Source of the DNA: Verrucomicrobiota bacterium
GTDB lineage: Bacteria > Verrucomicrobiota > Kiritimatiellia > CAIQIC01 > JAGNIJ01
NCBI GenBank assembly: GCA_022710725.1
Contig: JAKLGK010000009.1
Span: 62,001 to 126,000 of the forward strand
Length of the DNA stretch: 64,000 nt
Direction: 5' to 3'
Part shown: piece after piece, positions 23,401 through 32,172 of the stretch
Numbering within the stretch: position 1 is the stretch's first letter
How the letters are laid out: every line of letters begins with the position of its first letter
The notes under the pieces: generated by a model
What the model was told of the DNA's origin: nothing
What the model saw: the letters and a program-made list of their open reading frames with translations, nothing else
Databases searched by the model: none
Position numbers and translations under genes: made by a program

Positions 23401-25703
23401 TTCGTGTTGACCGCGAAGACATAGGACTCGGCGCCCGGGTTGGCCTCGGTGGGATAGTCGTAGCGATGGACGTTGTAGCGGTCCCCCTCCGGGACATGAA
23501 CGTAGCCCGGGAAACTGGCGTAGTCCGCCCCAGGCGTGACCTGTCCGTAGCACCAGAGCGGACCGTTGACGGCCGTGCCATGATAGCCGCCCGCCCAGTT
23601 GTGGATGACCGCCCCTTCGCCCTCGTCGAAGGAGTAGTTCGCCAACTGCGTCCCCGAGTATCCGTCAGACGTGTCGTACTGGTTGCTCCGGATGGCCCCG
23701 GTGGACAACGCCTCGCTCCAGATCCGTACCTCGTCCAGCCGACCGCGGAAAAAATTGGTGATGCCATGCGAGGTCGGCGAGGCGGCCATGAGGCCGAGTT
23801 GACTGCCGTCGAAGTTGACGATCCAGACATTCGTGGCCTCCCAGGACCGGTCGTCGAGGTAGAGGCGCGCCGTCCCGTTGGAATCATCCGCGCCCGATAA
23901 GGTCACGGCCAGATACTGCCACGCGTTCGATCGCACCGTATTCGTGGGCGTAACGAGGCTCACCCAGTGGTTAGTGAGGTGATACTTGTTCCAGAACCCC
24001 ACCGAGAGGGCGCGGTTGGCCTGGAGGACGACGTCGAACGTGACGCCCCCGGACCCGCCCTCGGAATACAGGACGCCGGGCGCGGCGGCGCCGGGATTGA
24101 ACCACAGGGCCAGCGTCCAGTCGCTCCGCCCGTTGACCCAGCTCGTGCCCAGGCTGACATAGTCGTCCGTGCCGTCGAAGGCCAGCGCGTGGGCCTCCTC
24201 GGGGCCGGGGGTCAGTTCGTCGCCGATCGTCCAGTCGTTCGGGTCCAGATCGAAGTAGGTCGAGTTGGTGTGCGAAACAGTCTGGACCACCTCGAACCAG
24301 ATGTCGTCGTGCGTCGTGTACTTCAGCAGGCACCGGCCCGGCTCGCTGGCGCTGAAGGAGCGCCCGCTGGTTGAAATCTCCGCGTGGAAGGCCGGGTCCA
24401 TGTACTCCATCAGCGCCGCGGTCAGGCCGTCCGGGATGAGCACCGCGGCGGCGTCCTGGGTGGACGAGCCGAAGACATAAAGCTGCGGGTGCAGCGGCCA
24501 GTCGCACGAGTACCAGTCCTTCTCGTAGGGCCACAACACGCCCATAAGCCCCCGGTGCTGCCAGTAGATCTCCAGCGACCAGGGCTCGTACACGGTCTTC
24601 TTGATGGAGAACACCCAGTTGTCCTTCGGCCCGACCTGGTCCACCATGTAGGCCGTCTCGTTCAATCCGACCTGGACCAGCGGAATGATCCCGCCGTTGC
24701 CGTCCACCTGGGCCCAGTACGAGTCGGCGGGCAGCAGGCGGCTGCCGATGTCGGCCCAGATCACCTGGAGGTCCGGCTCGAGCACCTGCACCACCTCGAT
24801 GCCGTCCGGCTGGACTTCGTCCTTGTACGTGCCCGCCTGGTAATACTCGAGGATGAACATCCCCGACGTGTCCTTGGCGTGCATCTGCTTCTGGCCGTCT
24901 ATCCAGACGCCGCTGACGACGTTGGAGGTGATGTTCGTCACGCCGCCGTTGACGTTGGTGACCACGTGGTATACCGGGGCCGGCACGGTCTTGCTGTAAT
25001 GGATCACCGGGAAGAGCCCGTTCAGATTGATCCTTGGCGCGTCGTACGGGCTCTCCGTCCAGAAAATGCGGGCGGGTCGGCTGGACGGCACCGCGCCCAC
25101 GTAGGTCGCGACGACATTTGTCGTGTGATTGGTCATGACCCATGCGACGGCCACGCTGTCCGGCTGGGCCGCGATGACCTGCTTGGTCGAGGGCGACCAG
25201 AACGCGGCGTGGGGCGGGTCCGTGCTCTCATAGTAGGCCGCGCTGTTGCCGCCGACCTGGACGGCGACGAAATTGGCCGGCGGCACGTTCGTGTTCGCCC
25301 CCGGCGGCGAAGGAATCACGTCGCCCAGCGCGACGTCCGCCTTGATCCCCTCCACGGGCTGCCCGAACGCGGACGAAGCCAGGCGGTAGGAAGCGTTGGA
25401 GGGCGACACGGCGTTGGTGTTGCCCATGGCGTGCCCGTTATAGATCGCCGTCGAGGCGTTCGAGACGGTTCCCCCCGGCCACGCGCCGAAATAATTGGTA
25501 TACGGCCCGCCCGCGGGGCTCGGTTCGAACCAGCGGTTCTGGTAGAGCGTGTCGAGGTTGTAGCCGGAAGCGAAAGAGAAGGATGAGGGATGAAGGAGGA
25601 AGGAGGCGAAGAGAAGGATGAAGGATGAACGATGAAGGATGCGAAGAGAAGGATGAAGGATGAACCGTGAAGAAAAGCGCGCTTTTCTTCGTTCCGCCTT
25701 CAT
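17499..25703 (-). CDS. Giant secreted LamG-domain protein (about 2,734 residues)
   Basis: Two concanavalin-A/LamG-like domains can be seen, each starting DFNGTSDY/AFDGTDDYV-like and ending in DEVRIWS/GEVRIWS: roughly residues 510-700 and 830-1010. Between and before them are beta-rich segments with many Asn, Thr and Trp. The last third (about 1850-2400) is strongly helical with coiled-coil character, followed by a folded C-terminal part. There is no sortase, PEP-CTERM or T9SS tail at the end (…SIAGE). The signal peptide, residues about 10-50, is read from a GGATGAA repeat tract. ATG 25703 is preferred over an in-frame TTG at 25724. It is probably a surface or extracellular structural/binding protein; function is unknown. 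Confidence 0.78.
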   Translation of the reverse strand: MKAERRKARFSSRFILHPSLRILHRSSFILLFASFLLHPSSFSFASGYNLDTLYQNRWFEPSPAGGPYTNYFGAWPGGTVSNASTAIYNGHAMGNTNAVSPSNASYRLASSAFGQPVEGIKADVALGDVIPSPPGANTNVPPANFVAVQVGGNSAAYYESTDPPHAAFWSPSTKQVIAAQPDSVAVAWVMTNHTTNVVATYVGAVPSSRPARIFWTESPYDAPRINLNGLFPVIHYSKTVPAPVYHVVTNVNGGVTNITSNVVSGVWIDGQKQMHAKDTSGMFILEYYQAGTYKDEVQPDGIEVVQVLEPDLQVIWADIGSRLLPADSYWAQVDGNGGIIPLVQVGLNETAYMVDQVGPKDNWVFSIKKTVYEPWSLEIYWQHRGLMGVLWPYEKDWYSCDWPLHPQLYVFGSSTQDAAAVLIPDGLTAALMEYMDPAFHAEISTSGRSFSASEPGRCLLKYTTHDDIWFEVVQTVSHTNSTYFDLDPNDWTIGDELTPGPEEAHALAFDGTDDYVSLGTSWVNGRSDWTLALWFNPGAAAPGVLYSEGGSGGVTFDVVLQANRALSVGFWNKYHLTNHWVSLVTPTNTVRSNAWQYLAVTLSGADDSNGTARLYLDDRSWEATNVWIVNFDGSQLGLMAASPTSHGITNFFRGRLDEVRIWSEALSTGAIRSNQYDTSDGYSGTQLANYSFDEGEGAVIHNWAGGYHGTAVNGPLWCYGQVTPGADYASFPGYVHVPEGDRYNVHRYDYPTEANPGAESYVFAVNTNFLEVWWANRSRQDGMPALYYPSHVTRYRNLWPTNAPHIVIASGLGSQGDQLVPATNALDFNGTSDYARAPTNPPALGMEGAVTVEAWVQLDAAGDRKIVAKTDSGPLWKGLVLGVKSNACFPELWDAASNHYSCLAGSVPTGAWTHIAFTYETGQYFRAYVNGDLMHQETAGGPISGSTSTVFIGRSSWETPYYVDGRIGEVRIWSVARSASDIRGAMYTRLRGTESGLVLYYPFEPGESDAVLYDEGTNALDATISGADWVALGRPVAAAESFVFGSPSIYSQNTPGQPGYNPNEEHAMMLGGVAYALRNDLNSDLYSKPFVLVDYLDPNTARPAMKAFEVVRSNTYYRFERSVTAGLPIVPLMPLAALPPCTNTTSDTMPPAWRDRKLEWWARSAGDDGGPSNAILRFYYPIQPTFYFPGKATNAQPALDAEIPWLPDPSSQNGAAGTPVPVTYAVTWPDDVPELKIAQTLTQPTHGLPDLWDQLSIEVVYQQSLQTNAGSCVTLFDPVAAQGAALSNDVVEAMIESGLATRDLVSDRVRFPGLTPSLYGRVYYDPDRGTNGPLVLEGQYVTPLTGDGYLLLNVLEDYERNQAKSAAVGLEPADKAAWDAAVDSLPVNVIQIQPNTPFVNGALYAGLSNGAGYVTLAFNNSTNGHQVPTALPVSLSILQVVPELYNGMLQVIEPEDPLDEQLSLRASPDFAGCLEDYEFQWRWEEPEGGLIPNTNFPRWNAYGADTVEATNEITIAGASSFTLADHYFALRYRRTGGSGVTGTNWSEWTYSLAPGWIQRVLNGINPFTQCLEDMIENAVDVRSTMISLAGPPYEGDIALNLAAACEAGLIPVYRTVLNRAEDFSIRAGVSDQADNEALLFAASRLHDLYMLLGHEAYADAQDPTISFPRELYEDEHGAEATGLFCFMNQVPNLLEEELALLRGRDDTLEPLVTIGPVYNRLIWNFTKGINGGEPAYAYNYNIRGTPTNTIGAITAEDAKRLYPQGHGDAWGHYLSALSGYYELLSNTNFVWQTKPGATLLGNATVSSDFFDEQKFAEAAAAKARTGVEIVNRAYRLAYEEDATVRWAGYRDSNTNREWGLAGWASRTGQGVLYDWTVANSLLLDHLTNMTQVGGANEPPEGIQKIDRSTVPELCEIASAADEVQRQLDHADYGMNPLGLDRDTVSFDISPTEIDEGQTHFEQIYDRALQVLYNACVAFDYGRNITLKLREQFDSVYELQEQLAENERDFHNQLIEIYGYPYPDDVGPGGTYPQGYAGPDLVNWQILDLEDLRTDAPTGQPFRVDLYNYVFNSGNEFSGTNYSDYSNLAATNNFTTSVVGTITVYISDSGLKVKPPAWTSRRPAQGELQMALSEMVQGWYALQAKKAEYNQTLYELKVELLHRQADYTRYPGEWSNSVENAERKKETARVVEGLEITSSLLDIVASCLSDVQYMLAGLIPDQYDGLIGPFPHLGVNNHWSSADKVAIALSVYVRRLAIVAMQAGVTGREKLQERWDADLEKLISNNEYQDILHWATWETQAKLKEQFVKQAEIMEQVQALNQQVEEVRKLLTQGQLLLTQRAQVRSRAAQRIQMNRYQDIAFRIFRDDALRRYKDSFDLAARYVYMAAKAYDYETGLLDSDTRLTPGRRFIEDIVRARLPGRFYVWLGTPETGIDEGEPGLADIMARMKADWEVVEGRFGFNNPDTETSRFSLRTELFRISASSNSDGTWAQVLEDHRVDDLRELQEFKRYCIPFSDSTNTEPALVIPFSTLIVAGKNYFGHNLAGGDNAYDPTRQATKIRSAGIWFTGYNVTFNTNTAGNGLANEPRVYLIPTGEDVMRSPTREGLETRNWKVLDQALPLPYDVGGMNIDNPDYQPIIDSLTEPLAQIRRFAALRAYHDRGQFDEAETHNNGRLIGRSVWNTQWLLIIPGRTLLADPEEGIQRFIHGAKVNNVRDGNGIKDIKIFFQTYSIAGE

Positions 25704-25742
25704 CCTTCCGCCTTCCGCTTTCAACCTTCCGCCTTCATCCTT
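25574..25742. repeat. Large imperfect hairpin of GGATGAA repeats around a perfect 22-bp palindrome
   Basis: Left of 25669 the 7-mer GGATGAA and variants repeat; right of 25690 its complement TTCATCC repeats. At the centre is a perfect 22-bp palindrome, 25669-25690 (half-site GAAGAAAAGCG). The whole can fold into one long hairpin. Its left half (25574-25668) encodes the signal-peptide region of the giant protein; its right half fills the spacer from the tail-collar gene. Confidence 0.72.
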
Positions 25743-25746
25743 TCCT

Positions 25747-26613
25747 TCACCTCACCCGCATGATGTAGCACAGCGCATAATACGGCGGCATGTTCTCGTG
25801 GGGATGGCCGCCGCCGGTGTTGTCAGTGTTCTTCCAATTGTCATGCTTCCAGAAATAGCCGCCGGTTTCCGTGGCATGGTAAGCGCTGTTTTCCCCCTTG
25901 TCGCGGATGCCGCCGTGCGAATGCGAAGGGATCTCGTCTATCGTCAGCGTCACCTGGTTCGTGCCGCCCGCGTCCCCCCTGGCGTACACGCCGCCCGCCC
26001 CCAGGATGAACCGGTTGCGCAGGTCCGGCGTGACCTGGCCTGAATAGGTGCCGCCATCGCACAACGCCCAACTGTCCGGGACGTTGGTGACGGCGCCGGA
26101 CCAGGCAATGATGCCCCCGATCGGGATCGTCCCCGGCGTCTCCGTCGCGTGCTGCGCGTGAAAGGCAAACGGCGCGCTGACCAGCCGCTGGCGCGGGCTG
26201 ATCTCCGCCGGCGAACCCACCGCGCCCAGCGGGTTGTGCGTGATGGTCAGGCCCAGGTAACGGTCCGTGCTCTCGAAGGACCCGCGGAGGTCGTTGGTCA
26301 CCGGCGACACCGGGTTCGTGATCGCCCCGCCGTCATTGCTCAAGAGGATGTTGAACGTCCCGTTGCTCATCACGTGCAGAGGGAATGACCGGCCCCAGAT
26401 CAGGTGCCCCGCGCCCGTCAGGTTCGGGCTGTCCCAGACGCGGAACTCAATCTCATAATAGCCCGCGGTGACCGCGTTGCCCAGGTTGTCCGTCAGCAGA
26501 CCCTGATAGTTGATGATCGGGGGCACGTCGGCGGAGAACGCGGAAGGATGAAGGATGAAGGATGAATAAAGAAGGATCACCAACAGCCATTGGGCATTCA
26601 GACGTGTTTTCAT
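25747..26613 (-). CDS. Secreted phage-tail-collar-domain protein
   Basis: A 288-residue exported protein. The signal peptide (residues 1-27) has a core LLYSSFILHPSAFS that comes from three tandem GGATGAA repeats. Residues about 30-160 form a beta-rich N-terminal domain beginning PPIINYQGLLTDNLG. The C-terminal part is a tail-collar domain: IPIGGIIAWSGAVTNVPDSWALCDGG, followed by DLRNRFILGAGG and a His-rich segment. The domain is common in non-phage secreted proteins. The ATG at 26613 has GGAAGTGAGC upstream. It lies between the 592-residue and the giant secreted proteins in the same direction, so all three may be exported together as one surface structure. Confidence 0.8.
   Translation of the reverse strand: MKTRLNAQWLLVILLYSSFILHPSAFSADVPPIINYQGLLTDNLGNAVTAGYYEIEFRVWDSPNLTGAGHLIWGRSFPLHVMSNGTFNILLSNDGGAITNPVSPVTNDLRGSFESTDRYLGLTITHNPLGAVGSPAEISPRQRLVSAPFAFHAQHATETPGTIPIGGIIAWSGAVTNVPDSWALCDGGTYSGQVTPDLRNRFILGAGGVYARGDAGGTNQVTLTIDEIPSHSHGGIRDKGENSAYHATETGGYFWKHDNWKNTDNTGGGHPHENMPPYYALCYIMRVR
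26546..26566. repeat. Three tandem GGATGAA units inside a signal-peptide coding region
   Basis: Three exact head-to-tail copies of GGATGAA encode part of the hydrophobic core of the tail-collar protein's signal peptide (leftward reading SFILHPS). Confidence 0.75.
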
Positions 26614-26649
26614 GCTCACTTCCTTTTTCCTGCTTTTTAAATTCAGATA

Positions 26650-26708
26650 GGTAGGGCGGCTTGGCTCAAGCCGCCGCTGTTCGGCGCGTTGAGCCAACGC
26701 GCCCTACC
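26650..26708. repeat. Gene-less palindromic element (GGTAGGGCG...TTGGCTCAA arms)
   Basis: Two 20-nt arms, 26650-26669 and 26689-26708, match in inverted orientation at 18 of 20 positions, with a GC-rich 19-nt centre. It lies between two leftward secreted-protein genes. Unlike the other palindromes here its arms show no internal phased repeat. Confidence 0.65.
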
Positions 26709-26723
26709 TTCATGGTCATCGTT

Positions 26724-28502
26724 TCATTGCAGTTCATTGATCGTACTAATCCGCTCCATCCAGAAATCCCCCTCCACATGGATCGGCTGCGCCCGCAGGC
26801 CCGTCATCGTCTCGCGATAGGTCCCGAGGATCTGGTCTACGCCCCAGTACGGGTGATGCACGAGGTTGGTCGGAGACTCCTCGAAATCCAGCGTGACGTC
26901 CCGCGCGATCGTGCGGGTCTCGACGGCGTTCGTGTACGATTCGAAGTCCCAGTTCTTGTTGTCGTGCATCGGGTGATACCGGTGCAGGAAGGGATTGGTC
27001 GGGTCGTCAAAGTCCACCGTCACCGTGCCGGTCAACACGTTGGTGAAGTCGCCGTCCAACAGGAGGGGCGGCATGAGCGGGAAGGCGGTCGAACTGATCC
27101 GATAGGCCTCCTCGGCATCCGCCGGCATTTCGGCGTCGTTCACGAACAACGCATACGTCCCATTCGTGTGCGGCGCGTTGGTCAGGCTGCCGTCCCACAC
27201 CAGGACCGCTTGCTGGAGTAGGCGCGAGCGGCCGTAGGCGTCCACGTGCACGATCAGCCGCACGGTCAGCGGCGCCGGAGTGGGCAGCAATCCGTTCGTA
27301 TAGGCCGGCGCATTGACCCGGTCGAGCGTCGCCTGGCCCACCCACAGGCCCTCGCTCTCGTGATGGTCGCTTAACTCCGCCCCCATCAGCCCCGCCGGCT
27401 TCTCGGCGATCACCGGCACCCGGACCCGCAACGATAGGGCCGTGTCCTCCACATTCAGGATGCTCTGGTACAGCGCCCCGTTCGTCCCCACCGGCGCGTA
27501 CGCCACGAAATCCTGCCGACGCACACCCAGGTAGATCGTCCAGGCCCCGCCCGCCGCCACGACCTCCGACAGGCCGCCCACCGGGAACTCGATCCACTCC
27601 CATTGACTGCTCGCATTGCGGACCATGTAAGAGAGCGGCACCGCCCCCGCCAGTTCCGGGAAGCCCTCCGATTCCTCCTCCGACGCCTCCTGCGTCACGC
27701 GCACCGTCATGGCGGTCGGACCCAGGTTCCGGATCGTCAACTCCTGCTGGACCACGTGCGACCCGAAGTCCACCGCCCCTACCCTCGACGGCTCGACGAC
27801 CAGCGGTCCCGGGTATTTCGGATCGCTGTCGCAGCCCACCCAGTACGACCGGCCCGCCGCGATGGTCTCCCGGTTCGGCTGCACGATCGTCATGCCCCGC
27901 CCCGCGCTGTTGATGCTGAAAAGCTGGTTGTTCACTCCCCGGGTCGTGTCAATCTCGTCCGTGAACCTGAAGAAATCCGCGAACGTCGGCGGATACGTTG
28001 TGTGCACCGGAAAGCCCACCAGGTTCAGGCCGTGGGCGAACCAATCCGTCACGGGGATGATCACGCGCCCCTTGACCGGCAGCGAGTAGCCCGCCGCGTT
28101 GGTCGGGATCTTGACCAGGTAAGCCTGCCCGCCCTGCAACTCGAACAGGCGCGAGAGAAATCGGCGCGAATCCTCTGGCGGCAGCCAGACCAGCCAGTGC
28201 GGGTCCTCGGGCTCCAGGACGCACGGGTCCGTCACGTACTCGATATGGCTGAACCGACGGTCCCACTTCCACACGCCCTCCACCGCGCGGCCGGCGAACA
28301 CCTCGTCGAGCAGCCGCGGGTCGGGCTGGACTTCCAGGTAGACGGCATTCCAGCCGGGATTCAAATCAACGGACTGGGTCCGCCACTGGGCGCGGGAGGT
28401 GAGGGCCAGAAAGAGAATCGCTGCGCATAAAAAAGGCCGGACCGAAATCAACCGCGGCGTGAACGAGCTGGAACGCCTCCACGCTCTTATGTGCCTCGGC
28501 AC
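26724..28502 (-). CDS. Large secreted protein of unknown function (592 residues)
   Basis: An exported protein with a signal peptide around residues 10-35 (core FLCAAILFLALTSRAQ). The mature N-terminus QWRTQSVDLNPGWNAVYLEVQPDP recurs in secreted proteins of PVC bacteria as far as I recognise it, without a named function. The rest is beta-rich with several NVGPT/LTIRNLGP-like strands. A GTG at 28502, 8 bp after GAGGAG, is chosen as start; an upstream in-frame ATG at 28616 lacks a ribosome-binding site and would put the hydrophobic core far from the N-terminus. It is the first gene of the leftward secreted block. Confidence 0.65.
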   Translation of the reverse strand: MPRHIRAWRRSSSFTPRLISVRPFLCAAILFLALTSRAQWRTQSVDLNPGWNAVYLEVQPDPRLLDEVFAGRAVEGVWKWDRRFSHIEYVTDPCVLEPEDPHWLVWLPPEDSRRFLSRLFELQGGQAYLVKIPTNAAGYSLPVKGRVIIPVTDWFAHGLNLVGFPVHTTYPPTFADFFRFTDEIDTTRGVNNQLFSINSAGRGMTIVQPNRETIAAGRSYWVGCDSDPKYPGPLVVEPSRVGAVDFGSHVVQQELTIRNLGPTAMTVRVTQEASEEESEGFPELAGAVPLSYMVRNASSQWEWIEFPVGGLSEVVAAGGAWTIYLGVRRQDFVAYAPVGTNGALYQSILNVEDTALSLRVRVPVIAEKPAGLMGAELSDHHESEGLWVGQATLDRVNAPAYTNGLLPTPAPLTVRLIVHVDAYGRSRLLQQAVLVWDGSLTNAPHTNGTYALFVNDAEMPADAEEAYRISSTAFPLMPPLLLDGDFTNVLTGTVTVDFDDPTNPFLHRYHPMHDNKNWDFESYTNAVETRTIARDVTLDFEESPTNLVHHPYWGVDQILGTYRETMTGLRAQPIHVEGDFWMERISTINELQ

Positions 28503-28640
28503 ATTCGCTCCTCGTGAAACCGCCCCCCCCTGCTGAATGAAGGCAGGATAGCCGGGGCCCCAACGGCGCACAAGCCTTTTCGGCCGGCTTGTAAGAACAT
28601 GCCTATGTAGGCACAACTCGCTGCATACAAGCTGGATGCG

Positions 28641-30482
<1,842 letters not shown>

Positions 30483-30581
30483 CTGGGCCTCCGATCCGGC
30501 GGCGTTCGCCGCTCGCCCGTGAAAATACGGCAAACCGCTGCTCCTTCGCAAGCGCGCATCGGCCTCCGCCTCGGCGGCCCA

Positions 30582-30610
30582 TTGACTTTTCTCCAGCCGC
30601 CGGGTTTACT
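30582..30610 (+). promoter_or_regulatory. Sigma-70-like promoter for the hybrid kinase gene
   Basis: TTGACT (30582-30587) and TTTACT (30605-30610) are separated by 17 bp. The predicted start near 30617 gives a leader of about 15 nt. The inverted repeat GGTGCA/TGCACC (30611-30616, 30626-30631) abuts the ATG at 30632 and there is no Shine-Dalgarno sequence. Confidence 0.5.
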
Positions 30611-30631
30611 GGTGCACGCGCTCGCTGCACC

Positions 30632-32140
30632 ATGACCTTTGAATCAAGTCCAGAGCGCCTTGAAGCGCTGGATTATATCAGCGACGGCCTGCTCGTGGCG
30701 GATGCCGGGGGCCGGGTTGTTTTCTCCACTCCTTCGATCGCCGGCCTGCTGGGCCGCGCGCCGGCCACGCTCGGCGAGTTGTCCGCCCTTCTGAAACCGG
30801 ACGGCGGCCCGTCCTTCGACAGCGTGCTGAACGCCCTCGAGCGCGAGGGCCGGTGGAGCGGCGAGGCCACGGGCCATCCTCCCCGGGGCGCCGAACGGCT
30901 GCTGGACATCCGGGCGGAACGATTGCTGGACGCGAAGGAACGGACGCTGGGGTACGTGTTCGTCGCCCGCGACGTGGCGCGGGAGCGGCTGCTGGTGAAG
31001 CAGGTGATGCAAGCGCAGCAGATGGAACTGGTCGAGCACCTGTCCGGCGGCATCGCCCACGAGTTCAAGAACCTCCTGACCATCATCATGGCCTACGCCT
31101 CGCTGCTGCGGGACCAGATGCCCAGCTCCGACCTCCAGGCCGACGTGGCGCGCATCCAGCAGGCCGCCCAGGCCGCCAACGACCTGACCGCGCGGCTGCT
31201 CGCCGTCGCCCGGCACTCGACGCCCGTGCTGGAGGACGTGGACATCCACGACGTCCTGGGCGACATCGTGGCGCTCCAGAAAAAGGCCCTGCCCCGCAAC
31301 ATCACCCTGTCCATGCCCGAACGGGAGACGCTGCCCCGCGTCCGCGCGGACCGGGCCACGCTGGACCGGGCGCTGCTGAACCTGTGCCTGAACGCACGAG
31401 ACGCGATGCCGGAAGGCGGGAAACTGACCCTCGGGCTGGCGGAGGCCCGGCTGTCGGACCAGGACATCCAGTCCCGGCCCGAGCAGCGGCCGGGGCATTA
31501 CCTGGTGATCTCGGTGTCAGACACGGGACCGGGCATCCCGCCCGAGATCCAGGACCGGGTGTTTGAACCGTTCTTCACGACGCGCAAGGCCGCGACGGGG
31601 ATGGGCCTGACCGTGGTGCGCCATGCCGTGCGCGCGATGGGCGGATGGGTGACGCTCCACTCGGAGCCGGGCCTGGGCGCGTGCTTCGAGCTGCACCTGC
31701 CCACCGCCGACACCCCGTCGGCCGCCGTATCGGGCCCGGGGCCGGACGAAGGCCCGGGTCCCGGAGGGACCGAGCGCATCCTGGCGGTGGACGACGATCC
31801 GCTGGCCTTGAGCATCGCCCAGCGCATTCTCCAACGCGCCGGCTATTCCGTCCACGGCGCGCCGGGCGGCGAGGAGGCCATCGAGTATTTCAGGCAGCGC
31901 CACGCGGAGATCGACCTGGTCGTGCTCGACGTCGTGATGCCCTACGTCAACGGCGAGGACGTGTACCGGGAGATCCACCGGATCAAGCCGGGCATCCCCG
32001 TGCTGCTCGTGTCCGGGTTCACGCCGAAGACCGCCGAGCGCCTGATCCGCATCACGGGCGCCCAGTTCCTGACCAAGCCCTTCACCCAGCGCGGCCTCGC
32101 GCAGGCTGTCCGCGACGCGCTGGACCGGAACAAGGCTTGA
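30632..32140 (+). CDS. Hybrid PAS histidine kinase with C-terminal receiver domain
   Basis: A 502-residue cytosolic hybrid kinase. Residues about 8-120 are a PAS-like sensor domain. The HisKA H-box is SGGIAHEFKNLLTIIMAY near residue 137. The HATPase domain has LNLCLNARDAMPEGG, DTGPGIPPEIQDRVFEPFF and TGMGLTVV. After a Gly/Pro linker the receiver domain starts ERILAVDDDPLALS, with phosphoacceptor Asp in DLVVLDVVMP near residue 435 and the conserved Lys in LTKPFTQ. No output domain or separate regulator is adjacent. A good sigma-70-type promoter lies 22-50 bp upstream. Confidence 0.9.
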   Translation: MTFESSPERLEALDYISDGLLVADAGGRVVFSTPSIAGLLGRAPATLGELSALLKPDGGPSFDSVLNALEREGRWSGEATGHPPRGAERLLDIRAERLLDAKERTLGYVFVARDVARERLLVKQVMQAQQMELVEHLSGGIAHEFKNLLTIIMAYASLLRDQMPSSDLQADVARIQQAAQAANDLTARLLAVARHSTPVLEDVDIHDVLGDIVALQKKALPRNITLSMPERETLPRVRADRATLDRALLNLCLNARDAMPEGGKLTLGLAEARLSDQDIQSRPEQRPGHYLVISVSDTGPGIPPEIQDRVFEPFFTTRKAATGMGLTVVRHAVRAMGGWVTLHSEPGLGACFELHLPTADTPSAAVSGPGPDEGPGPGGTERILAVDDDPLALSIAQRILQRAGYSVHGAPGGEEAIEYFRQRHAEIDLVVLDVVMPYVNGEDVYREIHRIKPGIPVLLVSGFTPKTAERLIRITGAQFLTKPFTQRGLAQAVRDALDRNKA

Positions 32141-32172
32141 TGAAAACGGCGCCCCCCGCGGCGCGGGCGCCG

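Noticed and set aside
25747..28502. Prophage or phage-tail-like particle, suggested by the tail-collar domain
   Set aside because: The protein has a Sec signal peptide and no capsid, sheath, baseplate or lysis genes are nearby; tail-collar domains are common in secreted bacterial proteins.
28560..28640. A glmS ribozyme near glmS (TGCCTATGTAGGCA palindrome region)
   Set aside because: This region is 3' of glmS, not in its leader, and does not contain the ribozyme core; the 14-bp palindrome is unexplained.
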